Positions 1 through 9,022 of a DNA stretch of 64,000 nucleotides are shown piece after piece; the stretch's first letter is position 1; every line of letters starts with the position of its first letter. The position numbers and the translations under genes are program-made. Below the pieces are notes generated by a model. The model saw only the letters and a list, made by a program, of their open reading frames with translations, did no database searches and had not been told where the DNA came from. Source of the DNA: Xenorhabdus ehlersii (lineage in GTDB: Bacteria; Pseudomonadota; Gammaproteobacteria; Enterobacterales; Enterobacteriaceae); assembly GCF_003610465.1 (NCBI RefSeq), contig NZ_RAQI01000002.1:248001-312000 (forward strand), written 5' to 3'.

Positions 1-243
1 ATACCCCTCTACTCCATCTATTCCGTCACCATATCGGGGTTTTCTTGCTGTAGATAACCAAAAATTATCAATGATTTTTTGTCGTTGTTCCCACGGTAAG
101 AAATGACGGATTCGACATGCTGCAAGATGACCATCTAGAAGAGCATCAACAGCACTTTTTTCTATGCGGCCTTCAGTTTCATGTATAACAAATTCTGACT
201 CTTCCAGCTTCACTCCTGAGAGTGATAAATTTTTGTGCGTCAT
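1..243 (-). CDS. partial gene of unknown function, 5' end only
   Basis: The minus strand reads open from an ATG at 243 to the window edge, giving 81 residues that begin MTHKNLSLSGVKLEESEF. The protein is therefore truncated by the window. The stretch around residues 43-57 (ACRIRHFLPWEQRQK) resembles the opening of many iron/2-oxoglutarate oxygenases, where a short basic strand leads into a helix, but this is only a visual impression. It lies 50 bases upstream of the desaturase-type gene on the same strand and probably belongs to the same operon, together with the amidinotransferase. I do not recognise the family with certainty; the missing part lies beyond position 1. Confidence 0.6.
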   Translation of the reverse strand, partial: MTHKNLSLSGVKLEESEFVIHETEGRIEKSAVDALLDGHLAACRIRHFLPWEQRQKIIDNFWLSTARKPRYGDGIDGVEGY

Positions 244-292
244 GACTATTCCTTCAATATATTAAATTATATTTCGTTTAATTTATTTTTGG

Positions 293-1252
293 TTATTTTG
301 GAATTCTCGCTTTTATCTCTTGAGTTTTATGTAACATTTTCCGTTTCCTATGCAAAAAGCCTACAATTGCAGGAACAGGACTTACTATTCTCTCCTGTTC
401 TTTAAACTTAGAAGCATATCTTTCCCGCAATTTAGGCAGAAGACTCCAGTGTGTGCTACCTGAAATATGGTGTTCTTGATGGTGACCATCATTAAATGTT
501 AATAAGTTGTACAATCTCCCATAATAACTGACTGAATTGGAAAATTGATTTTCTGGATTTGCTCCATAATGTTCATAATAGTTTTGAATATTAACAAAAA
601 TAAAAGCGACTAATAACGATGGTAAATAACAAAGCAATGTCCATTGCCAAGATAAGATAAAGAAAAAAACTAGTCCAACAAACATAGCAAGCCGATCCAA
701 ACGCAATTGGATAAGTTCTTTCTTCTTATTAATTTCAATTTTTGAAATTAATTTTTCAAAACCACGATCATATTGACTGAAAGGTTTTCTCCATGAAAAT
801 ATTGCCCATAACATATGAGGAATTATTTTATAAAGGGTATTGAATCCACCTAAGATAGCATAATTCAATAATGTATTATGTTTCCCATCTTTACCACCCA
901 AAAATGTTGACGAACTATCCTGAATAGGATCACTATTATCATTATGATATTTATGGTGATTTCTAACATGTGTAAATTTATAAGCTTGGATTGATTGCCC
1001 TATATTGATAGAGTTGAGCATAGAAACAAAACCATTCATAGTTGGCGATATAAACCATGGCGTATGACTAAAGAAATGTGAAATCACTATAATATTGTAT
1101 GTGGCTATAAATGAAAGAATAGCCATATTAAATAGCCAATTTGAAATTGAAAAACCACTCCAATATAATGCCAACATTATACTTACAATGATATTTAACA
1201 AGCTAAAAATAAACATGATGGAATCTTTAGTGGAATATTTCCAGATTTTCAT
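293..1252 (-). CDS. fatty acid desaturase-type membrane di-iron enzyme
   Basis: A 319-residue integral membrane protein with the three histidine clusters of the fatty acid desaturase/hydroxylase superfamily: HFFSH near residue 59, HVRNHHKYH near 95 and GHHQEHH near 257. These ligands hold a di-iron centre that activates oxygen to desaturate or hydroxylate an acyl chain or a related substrate. Hydrophobic segments lie near residues 11-35, 38-58 and 188-220. A GAGGT ribosome binding site precedes the ATG. The gene sits downstream of an amidinotransferase gene and upstream of an incomplete gene, all on the minus strand. That context suggests a tailoring step in a small guanidine-containing metabolite rather than bulk lipid metabolism, which is inference. 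The true substrate cannot be told from the sequence. Confidence 0.8.
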   Translation of the reverse strand: MKIWKYSTKDSIMFIFSLLNIIVSIMLALYWSGFSISNWLFNMAILSFIATYNIIVISHFFSHTPWFISPTMNGFVSMLNSINIGQSIQAYKFTHVRNHHKYHNDNSDPIQDSSSTFLGGKDGKHNTLLNYAILGGFNTLYKIIPHMLWAIFSWRKPFSQYDRGFEKLISKIEINKKKELIQLRLDRLAMFVGLVFFFILSWQWTLLCYLPSLLVAFIFVNIQNYYEHYGANPENQFSNSVSYYGRLYNLLTFNDGHHQEHHISGSTHWSLLPKLRERYASKFKEQERIVSPVPAIVGFLHRKRKMLHKTQEIKARIPK

Positions 1253-1380
1253 ATTTACCTCATTGTGAAAATTTCAACAGTGAATATACTTTGACATTAA
1301 TACTTAATTGTACAAAATATGATGATTTATTTTTCAATATATTCACTGTCAATGATTTTTTATTAGGGGTTTGTTGATTA

Positions 1381-2472
1381 TTAAAAATAAGATTGCAAAC
1401 TGCCTCGGCGCCTGACATCTAATGTTGCACAATGAAAAGAACCACCAAAGCTATTGAAGTTTCTGAAATTACAAGGGATAGGCGTGAACCCCCAACGTTT
1501 CATTGCGGCTATCATGGGTTCATCTTGCTTTTCTACGATCACTCGATTTTCATCCAACATTAGGATATTCATATTAATCCATTTACTGGTCATATATAAA
1601 GGATGAGAATCTGGAATAATCGGTTTTGGTGCATGTAATACGTCCCAGCCTTTAAATAACTCTGGAATTTTCGATACTTTTTCAGGGTTAATCAGTAACT
1701 TCCCTGGTGCAATAGGAACAAAAGTTGCGTCAATATGCATTGGGTTTGGATCATCAAATTCAAAAACATGTATACGATATTCATCTCCAATATGTCTTCT
1801 TAGCCATTCAATTCCAAAATCATTTGTTACATGGCTTTTCTGAGCAATTATATCTCTGCCACAACGATAAAAATCAGCCGCGTCAAAAGTGGGTTCAAAC
1901 TCTGTTATTGCAAGAACGAATTTTTGTTGTTCTATACTCTCTTTTTCCCAATTAAAATTATATTGTTCATCAGTCAATTGCGGTTTAGGGGCAGCACTCC
2001 ATTTAGCACCAGCCTTAAAATATTCTTTCAGCAAAGATTTATAGGCCGATGCTTCAAAATAACGAGAACGCCATGCCAATGGGCATTCGATAATATTATC
2101 ACCAATAACAAAAAGTATATCCCTAGGCATGGCACAATATAATCCTGTACTTGCCCATCCTGGTGCACCGAATACTTGTGATTGATCTTGAGCATCAGGA
2201 CGACGAACTTTGACTCCTTCACTTGCAAGAATATGAACAAATTCTTCTAACTCTCTAGAAGCTGCTTCAATACGTTCTTTAGGAAAAGAACGTCCCGCAT
2301 TCCTTTGGAAATTAACAACCTGATTATCTGGTAATACAGGTTCTAGTGCCATATGCCATGTAGGAAACCTGGCACCATCAACAATACCAACAATCACTTC
2401 TTCAAGTGGATCCCACTCGGTAAATGCATTGACGGGTGACTTAGGTGATTCTAAATGAGATAATTTTTTCAT
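1381..2472 (-). CDS. amidinotransferase (glycine/inosamine amidinotransferase family)
   Basis: About 363 residues related to arginine:glycine amidinotransferase, which moves the amidino group of arginine to an amine acceptor through a cysteine thioester. The catalytic set is visible: the aspartate region FDAADFYRCGRDI, the histidine in HIDATFVPIAPG and the nucleophile cysteine in GGSFHCATLD near the C-terminus. An ATG at 2484 is also in frame, but it has no upstream ribosome site. The second ATG at 2472 follows a GGGGGG run that can serve as one, so 2472 is preferred. Neighbours are a desaturase-type enzyme downstream and an EamA exporter upstream on the same strand. Amidinotransferases of this kind occur in toxin and antibiotic pathways such as phaseolotoxin. 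The amine acceptor is unknown. Confidence 0.85.
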   Translation of the reverse strand: MKKLSHLESPKSPVNAFTEWDPLEEVIVGIVDGARFPTWHMALEPVLPDNQVVNFQRNAGRSFPKERIEAASRELEEFVHILASEGVKVRRPDAQDQSQVFGAPGWASTGLYCAMPRDILFVIGDNIIECPLAWRSRYFEASAYKSLLKEYFKAGAKWSAAPKPQLTDEQYNFNWEKESIEQQKFVLAITEFEPTFDAADFYRCGRDIIAQKSHVTNDFGIEWLRRHIGDEYRIHVFEFDDPNPMHIDATFVPIAPGKLLINPEKVSKIPELFKGWDVLHAPKPIIPDSHPLYMTSKWINMNILMLDENRVIVEKQDEPMIAAMKRWGFTPIPCNFRNFNSFGGSFHCATLDVRRRGSLQSYF

Positions 2473-2623
2473 GTTGCCCCCCATTTTGTTATTTAATGTT
2501 ATTCATTATTTCCGCCTGTTGAGATTAATCAAATTTTAAAAATTAGCAACTCTGGTGATCTTTAGTTATTTTATTATTGTTAGCCTGCAACATAATAATC
2601 CATATAAATAGTAATGATTTTAG

Positions 2624-3514
2624 TCATTTGAATTTATTTGAAATTATTAATTTCATTTGCTTTTTTTTACGAAAAACCAGAGCCAAACCGGTTATTATCG
2701 CGAACATCCCAATGATACTTAAAATAGATAACGCATTACCTAAAAATAAGTAATCCATTATTGCTGTTACCCCTGGAACAAGGTAAAACAAACTAGTGAC
2801 ATTAACTAAATTACCTGTTCTGATAAGTCTATAAAGTAATAATTGAGCTACTACAGAAATCACTAAACCAAGCCATAATGCAGGTACAATAAAACCAATG
2901 ACAGGTTCAATATGGAAGGGTTTGAAAGGTATAAATAACAGGCAAAGCAATAAACTTACACCATATTGTAATGGTAATACTTCGGAGGGCGCTTGCTGGA
3001 TTTGTTTCTGAAAGATGGCTCCGATGCTCATACAAGTCAGTGCAGCTAAAGCAAAAAAAGTCCCTGAAAAAGAAAACTTCGTCAAAACCAATCCTTGAAA
3101 TACAACAAGCACTAATCCGATGAACGACAGGAACAATCCTATTAAACGGCGAGCTGTGAAATTTCTTTCCATCACCCAAAGTGTAATAATTGGCTGAATC
3201 CCCATTACCGTAGCCAAGATGCCGGGGGTTATTCCATTTTCTAACGCCAGAAAATAAAAAATCGAATATCCTCCAATGATCAATAATCCCACCGCAGCAA
3301 CTTTATTCCTACTCCCATAAGCTGGAAGGAAACGTTTTTTGAACATGCAGAATGCTAACAAAAATAGAAATGCAATCGCAAAACGCACCGCCAAAATAGC
3401 AAAAGAAGAACTATGATCCAATCCCCAACGAGAAAAGATTGCGCCACTACTCCATAATAAAACGAAAAGGGAAGTTGAACCGTAAGCACTCCAAAGTGTT
3501 GTTTTTGAGGCCAT
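2624..3514 (-). CDS. EamA/DMT-family permease, probable metabolite exporter
   Basis: A 296-residue inner membrane protein with about ten hydrophobic segments arranged as two EamA repeats, the layout of drug/metabolite transporters. The reading frame stays open upstream to 3637, but that extension is not hydrophobic and runs onto the recombinase stop. The ATG at 3514 with an upstream AGGTG gives a normal family length, so it was chosen. The gene lies 150 bases upstream of the amidinotransferase gene and in the same direction, so it plausibly exports the product of that pathway or a precursor amino acid. Substrate specificity cannot be read from the sequence. Confidence 0.75.
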   Translation of the reverse strand: MASKTTLWSAYGSTSLFVLLWSSGAIFSRWGLDHSSSFAILAVRFAIAFLFLLAFCMFKKRFLPAYGSRNKVAAVGLLIIGGYSIFYFLALENGITPGILATVMGIQPIITLWVMERNFTARRLIGLFLSFIGLVLVVFQGLVLTKFSFSGTFFALAALTCMSIGAIFQKQIQQAPSEVLPLQYGVSLLLCLLFIPFKPFHIEPVIGFIVPALWLGLVISVVAQLLLYRLIRTGNLVNVTSLFYLVPGVTAIMDYLFLGNALSILSIIGMFAIITGLALVFRKKKQMKLIISNKFK

Positions 3515-3633
3515 ACAAATACACCTGTCATAGTTATTTAAGAAAGGTAAATAATTAACATTGAATGAAGCAATCTGTCGAACAATATTTATTTGCTCGC
3601 AAAAATAGAGCAGTATAACGGCGATCTTCCCTG

Positions 3634-4644
3634 TCAAAAATTCAGATTTCTGGCGGCATTTCTTAGACGTTCATCTCCACGTCGATCATACTTTTGGGTT
3701 GTCGTAATGCTTGAATGTCCCATCGCATCTTTGACGGTTACGATATCTTCACCATTGTCCAGCATGGCTGACGCAAAAGTCCTGCGCAGATCATGCGGGG
3801 CAAATTTTTCCAATCCGCTTTCTATTCTGCGTGTTTCAAGAATGTGATAGATGGCTTGATCTGATAAACGGTTATCAGTGACATCATCATGACGACGAAT
3901 TCGGGTAAAAAGTGGGCCAGAATGATCTCCACGCACTTCATCTACCCAACGATTTAAACGTTCCCATGTTCCTTCCGGCATATAGGACAACCGCTCTTTA
4001 TTACCTTTTCCCATCACTCTTAATGCTTGCTCGCGACGAATAATGTGCTTCATATCGAGTGAAACAATTTCTGAACGACGAAGCCCGCACCCCACAAGCA
4101 CACCAATGATAGCTGCATCACGTAACCCTTTTGTGCTGATATCATTTTCGCAGGTAAAGAATAAAGTTTTTATTTCATAACGCTCAAGTGCCCTGCCCTT
4201 TGGCAATCGATTTCCTCTGACAGATCGCACCTGTTTTATATGTTGAAAATTGTCGGTGTCGAGTTTTTGCATTGACCATGCTTCCAACGCAACTCCTTTC
4301 AAGGCAGAAAGATAAATATTAATTGTTGCGGGAGCTTTACCCGAATCTGAAAGCATTTCCATAATTGCTTGAACATGGTGGCGACGAAGTGCTTGCCAAG
4401 TACAGTCTTGTACATTTTGGTATCCCAACATTTTTGCCACTATATCCAGAAATGATTTCATAGTTTGGCGACTGCGTTTTGAACCAAGGCTGACAAGATA
4501 GGCAATTGCGGGATTGTCATATATCTGTCTTCCCGCTGCTGGCAGCGACATCAGCATACCCTGTTCTTGTTGAGAATCGTTCGGCACAATCAATGATTGT
4601 TTATCTCTGTTATTTTCATGGTCGAACGGAACAGACATTTTCAT
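3634..4644 (-). CDS. tyrosine recombinase / phage-type integrase
   Basis: A 336-residue site-specific recombinase. The C-terminal catalytic domain shows the family residues: arginine in GCGLRRSEIVSLD, the HxxR pair in HDLRRTFAS, the later histidine in MGHSSITTTQKYDRR and the nucleophilic tyrosine in QKYDRR. The N-terminal 130 residues look like the SAM-like core-binding domain. It breaks and rejoins DNA through a 3'-phosphotyrosine. No phage or plasmid genes and no inverted repeat pair are visible nearby, so it may be an orphan recombinase, an island integrase or an invertase for an element elsewhere. An imperfect CRP-like site lies about 140 bases upstream. Confidence 0.85.
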   Translation of the reverse strand: MKMSVPFDHENNRDKQSLIVPNDSQQEQGMLMSLPAAGRQIYDNPAIAYLVSLGSKRSRQTMKSFLDIVAKMLGYQNVQDCTWQALRRHHVQAIMEMLSDSGKAPATINIYLSALKGVALEAWSMQKLDTDNFQHIKQVRSVRGNRLPKGRALERYEIKTLFFTCENDISTKGLRDAAIIGVLVGCGLRRSEIVSLDMKHIIRREQALRVMGKGNKERLSYMPEGTWERLNRWVDEVRGDHSGPLFTRIRRHDDVTDNRLSDQAIYHILETRRIESGLEKFAPHDLRRTFASAMLDNGEDIVTVKDAMGHSSITTTQKYDRRGDERLRNAARNLNF

Positions 4645-4781
4645 TTTCCTTATGGTTTATTTTTGTTCAATTTGGAGGGGCTTTGATAGTTGCGCTCTGT
4701 AAAAATTACGGCTAATTACCCACGCCATCTTATTCAATGAATCTTACTTTTTCAAATGTATATTTTAATAAGTAGAAGGGT

Positions 4782-4797
4782 TGTGATAAAAATCACT
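4782..4797. promoter_or_regulatory. candidate CRP/FNR-type operator upstream of the recombinase
   Basis: The bases TGTGATAAAAATCACT match the CRP pattern TGTGA-N6-TCACA with one mismatch. The site is about 140 bases upstream of the recombinase start, a usual distance for an activator. The wider stretch from 4645 to 5041 is AT-rich and holds no open reading frame that I can support. Confidence 0.4.
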
Positions 4798-4868
4798 TAA
4801 CTAATCACGCATAACCATTTGATATTGTTGTATTATTTTCAGATCACAAAAACTGCTGGGTCAGCGTA

Positions 4869-4894
4869 GTTTGTTTTGATTGTTTGTTTTGATT
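4869..4894. repeat. tandem 13-base repeat, two copies
   Basis: The 13-mer GTTTGTTTTGATT occurs twice head to tail with no spacer in the non-coding stretch between the recombinase and the exporter operon. No function is evident. Confidence 0.6.
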
Positions 4895-5020
4895 AGGAGA
4901 TCAGCCTATTTTGGGGTAAAAATTATTTTACTCGCAGGGCAATTATCTGACTTGATGCTATATGTAATTGCACAGGTATAACAGTCCAGACTACAACCTT
5001 CCCCAGCCATCCATTGATTG

Positions 5021-5037
5021 CCGCCTGCATTTGGCGG
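5021..5037. terminator. GC hairpin downstream of the exporter operon, possible terminator
   Basis: CCGCC and GGCGG form a five-pair stem with a seven-base loop in an otherwise AT-rich stretch. It lies just past the IS1 scrap, downstream of the last exporter gene. There is no clear T run on the minus side, so termination is only a possibility. Confidence 0.3.
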
Positions 5038-5041
5038 GGAT

Positions 5042-5152
5042 TTACAGGTAAGCACGGTCAGTATCACAAATACTTGAGTTGTTCATAGCAAGATCAACGA
5101 CTTGTTCTTTTATACCCGCCTGACACGCTCGATAGGCGTATACGGCTGAAAA
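5042..5152 (-). mobile_element. IS1-family insA remnant
   Basis: In one minus-strand frame the bases translate to 36 residues ending at a stop. They include YRACQAGIKEQVVDLAMNNS, which closely follows the middle of IS1-type InsA (the YRPGVKEQIVDMAMN region of iso-IS1 elements). The zinc-finger part before it, insB and the terminal inverted repeats are absent, so this is a dead fragment. It begins two bases after the stop codon of the exporter adaptor gene, so an old insertion or deletion set the present 3' boundary of that operon. Confidence 0.7.
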
Positions 5153-5153
5153 A

Positions 5154-6389
5154 TCAACGCGGCAGTGCAATAAATCCCTCTTCTAGCCCATGGACCTCTA
5201 TACCTTCTGGCATAGCTTCCCCAACGGTTATCTGACGGGATATAGCCTGACGTTTTAAATCCGGGCGCCAATTTATTGTTAATTGTCCATTGCTAGCGCG
5301 AGTTAGCGCTGCTTCTGGTACAACAATTCCTTGTTCATTGCGATAAATAACAATATTGACTTTGGCACTCATTCCAGGTCTGATGGGATGACTTTGATTC
5401 ATGGATGAAGTCACTTTAATCACAACATCATAATAAATTGCTGATCCTGGTTTATCCGTACTCACGCTTTGCATCGCAATGGTTTCAATTTCTCCATCCA
5501 GAGGGTTCTCAGAAAACCCTTCACCACTGATTTTTACTGCCTGCCCTTCTTTAATTTTGGCGAGATCGGTTTCTTCTACCTGCGCCAGTACCTGATATTG
5601 GGTTGTGTCCATAATTTCCAGCAATGGCATCCCTTCGGTCACTCTAACTCCTGTCTGAATCGTCAAGAGTTTCTTACTTTCTCCCTGTGCAGCCCTAAGT
5701 ATGACACCCGAAAATGGCGCTTTGATTTCTTTATGCAAGTATTGTTCTTGTAACGCCTGATAACGGCTTGTTGCATTCTGAAGCTCCATTTCTGCAACGC
5801 GCACGTTATTAATGTTTCCTTTTTGTCGAATGGATGCAAGATCGTCCTGTACTGAAGCAAGTTCCGTTAGTTGTCGGCGAAGTTGCTGCTGGAGGGTTTC
5901 CACTTCCATTTTTGGCACAATGCCCCGTGAAAACAGAGCTTGTGTTTTGGTGAGATTATTTTTCAGTTCTATAACCATATGGTTTGCATTTTCAACATTT
6001 CTTCTGGCCCGGATCACTTCCTGGCTGTTCTCCCAGTCATGTAATTGGTCAACGACTGATGAGGCTTTGATCATCTCAACTTGCGCTTGCCGAAGCTCAA
6101 TATCAATCTTTCGGGTATCAAGCGTAACTAATGCCTGACCAGCTTTCACCCACTGCCCTTCTTTGACCAAAACTTGTTTAATAATTGCATCAAATGGAGC
6201 GGGTATGGTTTCAAGACGTGCGGATTGTAGGTGACCAACCAAGCCAAGTCGTTTTTCTATAACAGCTTGTTTTACCTCAATCCATTGTACTGACTCCTGA
6301 GCTGGCGATTGCTTTAAGGATAAAAAGGTAAAAAAACAAGCCACAACAACAAGTATGCCAGCAATGGCCCATCGATAACGTTTAATCAT
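5154..6389 (-). CDS. periplasmic adaptor (HlyD/MacA-like membrane fusion protein)
   Basis: A 411-residue membrane fusion protein. Residues 7-25 are an N-terminal membrane anchor. The first half of a lipoyl-type domain follows near 64-92 (APFDAIIKQVLVKEGQWV), then a long alpha-hairpin to about 205, the second lipoyl half (IKAPFSGVIL, near 222) and beta-barrel and membrane-proximal parts. In tripartite pumps this protein bridges the inner membrane transporter and a TolC-type channel. It is the last gene of a four-gene operon and its start overlaps the TolC-like gene by 8 bases, which suggests translational coupling. The C-terminus ends right where an IS1 scrap starts. The end (GLEEGFIALPR) is close to the family's usual end, so only a few residues could have been lost. 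Confidence 0.85.
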   Translation of the reverse strand: MIKRYRWAIAGILVVVACFFTFLSLKQSPAQESVQWIEVKQAVIEKRLGLVGHLQSARLETIPAPFDAIIKQVLVKEGQWVKAGQALVTLDTRKIDIELRQAQVEMIKASSVVDQLHDWENSQEVIRARRNVENANHMVIELKNNLTKTQALFSRGIVPKMEVETLQQQLRRQLTELASVQDDLASIRQKGNINNVRVAEMELQNATSRYQALQEQYLHKEIKAPFSGVILRAAQGESKKLLTIQTGVRVTEGMPLLEIMDTTQYQVLAQVEETDLAKIKEGQAVKISGEGFSENPLDGEIETIAMQSVSTDKPGSAIYYDVVIKVTSSMNQSHPIRPGMSAKVNIVIYRNEQGIVVPEAALTRASNGQLTINWRPDLKRQAISRQITVGEAMPEGIEVHGLEEGFIALPR

Positions 6390-7836
6390 TGAGTGTTATC
6401 TCCCAACTTTCCAGTGTTGTGCCAAGAAGGTGATCCAGTTCAGCCTGAGCATTGAGATACTGAATAAGTGTATTCAGGCGTGCATTTTCGGCATTTCTTA
6501 GGTCGGTTTCAAAACTCAGAACTTGAAAGTTGCTGGATAGGCCAGCCTGTAATTTTTCCTGTTCAATTTCGAGTTTTTTCTGAGAAAGTGAACTGGCTTT
6601 TATCGCTAATTGATATTCCTGCCAGCGTGATTCTGTATCACGAATTGCATTGATTATTTTTTGTTCCAAATTTGTTTTTGCCTCTTCCAGGTGTAAGGCT
6701 TGTTTCTGGACATTTACTTTAGCTTGAACTTCTGCTTGTTTCTGGGTCATATCTCCGATTGGAATATCCAGTTTTATACCTACAAAATTTTCCCAGTTTC
6801 GGGTTTCAGAAGATGATGAACGTTGCTGAGATACACCGCCAACCAATGATAAATCCCACAGCCGATTATTTCGGGCTTGCAATAATTGAATGTCTGCTGT
6901 TTTTGCAGAAAGTAATTGAATAAGGTAATCAGGCTGTTGTGCTTGCGCCTTTGCAATTGATTGTTCGATATTCAGACTTATATGCGTTCCTTTTAGCGTA
7001 TCTGTAGCATAGATGGGAGTTTTATGGTTTAGAGCGAGTAACTTAAGTAATGCCAGCTTCGTGGAATGTACATTATTTTCTGCCTCTTTTGCCGAAAGCT
7101 CCTGCATGGCCAGATCAGCCTGCGTTTGTATTATATCTGTCTGGGCCATCCTGCCTGCATCAATCAACTCTTTATTAATCTCGACTAATTTTTGCATACG
7201 CTTAAGGGAAGCGACTGATAATGATTGTTGCTCCTGAGCACGGAGTAACGCATGGTATGCGAAGATAATTTGCGTGATTGAATCGGAAATAGTCGCTTTT
7301 AAATTCAGTCGATTGATTTGTTCCTGGAGTTTAGCCAATAAGATCGGAGCATTATTAACATCGGTTCCTGCTCCTCGTAAGAGAGGCTGTATCACAGTAA
7401 TACTTGCACCATCATTGTGAAAGTTATTTACCCTAGATCTCGTGTTTTCACGAGCCCAAGAAAGAGTAAAACTCGTTCCCAAAGGAGTAAGCAGTGTGGC
7501 ATTCGGGGAAAGGTCAGTTTTCCTGAAAGTTGCATCCTGATTTTTGCCCGCAGTGTAACGCCCGCTTAGCTGTAGCTTTGGTGTAAATCGATCTTCTGCC
7601 ACCCGTAAATCAAATTTCTGGGCGATACGATCCAGATAAACACTACGTATCGCATAGTTATTTCTTAAACCAAGCGATATTGCATCACTTAACGACAAGC
7701 CTATAGTCTCTCCTGAGGCTTCCCACCGCAAACTGTAATCAGGTTTTCGTTCCTGTTCAGATACAGGCAGTCCTGTTTGAGGAAAAAGGAGAAACAAGGT
7801 CAGAGAGCCATAAAGAAAATATTTTTTAATCATCAC
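6382..7836 (-). CDS. TolC-like outer membrane efflux channel
   Basis: A 484-residue outer membrane factor. It has an N-terminal signal peptide (hydrophobic residues 9-25) and two long heptad-rich helical halves rich in Q, A, E and L, typical of the OEP family, which trimerises into a barrel plus periplasmic tunnel. It overlaps the permease gene upstream (11 bases) and the adaptor gene downstream (8 bases). The operon therefore carries its own dedicated exit duct instead of relying only on housekeeping TolC. No lipobox cysteine is seen after the signal peptide, unlike many NodT-type members. Confidence 0.85.
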   Translation of the reverse strand: MMIKKYFLYGSLTLFLLFPQTGLPVSEQERKPDYSLRWEASGETIGLSLSDAISLGLRNNYAIRSVYLDRIAQKFDLRVAEDRFTPKLQLSGRYTAGKNQDATFRKTDLSPNATLLTPLGTSFTLSWARENTRSRVNNFHNDGASITVIQPLLRGAGTDVNNAPILLAKLQEQINRLNLKATISDSITQIIFAYHALLRAQEQQSLSVASLKRMQKLVEINKELIDAGRMAQTDIIQTQADLAMQELSAKEAENNVHSTKLALLKLLALNHKTPIYATDTLKGTHISLNIEQSIAKAQAQQPDYLIQLLSAKTADIQLLQARNNRLWDLSLVGGVSQQRSSSSETRNWENFVGIKLDIPIGDMTQKQAEVQAKVNVQKQALHLEEAKTNLEQKIINAIRDTESRWQEYQLAIKASSLSQKKLEIEQEKLQAGLSSNFQVLSFETDLRNAENARLNTLIQYLNAQAELDHLLGTTLESWEITLND

Positions 7837-9022
7837 GTAATGCCTGTACGGGTTCCATTTGAGAGGCTTTATGTGCGGGATAAAAACCGGAGATAAGTCC
7901 CGCCATGATTGAACTACCTATCCCTAGAGGAATAGATAAAGGGGCTAAAGAAAATGACCAGCCAGAATAAAGGACAAAAAGAAAGGAGACGATAATACCT
8001 GTCAGTGTACCAAGGATTGCACCGGCTAAAGTCAATGCAGCGGCTTCATACAAAAAAAGGCGCCGGATATCCTGAGTTCTTGCGCCTAAAGCCATACGTA
8101 ACCCGATCTCTTTTCGTCGGGCTGAAACGTTCATCAACATCACATTTGAAATTGCAATGCCGCCGGTAAGCAGCGAAATTCCCGCCAACCCGATCAACAT
8201 AAAAGAAAAGGTTTTACTTTGTTCTGTCTGCCCTTTCAGTAATTGCTGGGCTACCCGAACATCAATATCAACCGCCGGAAACTTGTGTTTGAGCAACGCC
8301 AATAAATCCTTCGCATCGCTCTCTGTGGTTGCGGTCGTTATAGTGCGAGCGATGATGCCATTCAGATCGGTATTAGGTGAGATTTTCCGCATGGCATTGA
8401 TAGGTGCAATCATCACCGAATCCAACGAAAAAGGAAAGATAGGGTTTTGCCCTTTTATATCGAAAATGCCAATCACGGTGTATAAATAATTGCCAAGCTG
8501 AATCTGCTTGCCAAGTATACGGGATGGCTCCCCTTCACCAAGGGTAACGGCGACTTCATTACCAATAACCACATAAGGAGAGTGCTGATCATAATCAGTG
8601 ATAAATCGGCCATAACGAAGTCGCAATTGCATGACTTCTTCAAGTTCCGCAGAGGAGCCTATCATGGTAAACGTTTCTGTTTTTCCGTTATAGCGCCCAG
8701 GAGAAGGATAATAGATCCAGGGGGCGGCGGAAGATAAACCAGGAATCGCTGTTGTCAGGTCGGCCATTTTAATTGACTGATTATCAACGCCATGATTATA
8801 GGAGTTCAAGTCTGCTGTAATGACATTGATATCAAGCCCGCTGAACATCTTCAACGCAGCAAGTGTAGCGTTATGTCCGGTATTAACAAATGCCACAACA
8901 GAAGCGCAACCAATAGCAATACCCGATAAAGCAAGTAGAGTACTTCTCCCCGTTGCCATTAAATTACGCCAGGCTTCTCTCCAGATCATTAATATCGACA
9001 TGCCATAGTTGCTATCATGCAT
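7826..9022 (-). CDS. MacB-like ABC transporter permease
   Basis: A 398-residue FtsX/MacB-type permease without the fused ATPase of classical MacB. One membrane helix lies near residues 28-50, followed by a periplasmic domain of about 210 residues and three helices in the last 130 residues (near 272-297, 322-350 and 360-385). The conserved cytosolic motif NVMLMNVSARRKEIGLRMAL is present. This family uses ATP to drive a mechanical stroke that pushes substrates from the periplasm through an adaptor and TolC-type channel. The gene overlaps the ATPase gene by 8 bases and the TolC-like gene by 11. The start at 9022 overlaps the ATPase stop; a later in-frame ATG (MSILMIWREAW) is possible. Confidence 0.85.
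   Translation of the reverse strand: MHDSNYGMSILMIWREAWRNLMATGRSTLLALSGIAIGCASVVAFVNTGHNATLAALKMFSGLDINVITADLNSYNHGVDNQSIKMADLTTAIPGLSSAAPWIYYPSPGRYNGKTETFTMIGSSAELEEVMQLRLRYGRFITDYDQHSPYVVIGNEVAVTLGEGEPSRILGKQIQLGNYLYTVIGIFDIKGQNPIFPFSLDSVMIAPINAMRKISPNTDLNGIIARTITTATTESDAKDLLALLKHKFPAVDIDVRVAQQLLKGQTEQSKTFSFMLIGLAGISLLTGGIAISNVMLMNVSARRKEIGLRMALGARTQDIRRLFLYEAAALTLAGAILGTLTGIIVSFLFVLYSGWSFSLAPLSIPLGIGSSIMAGLISGFYPAHKASQMEPVQALRDD

Noticed and set aside
1725..2240. Open frames of 70-103 codons inside the amidinotransferase gene
   Set aside because: Shadows of a gene with complete catalytic residues.
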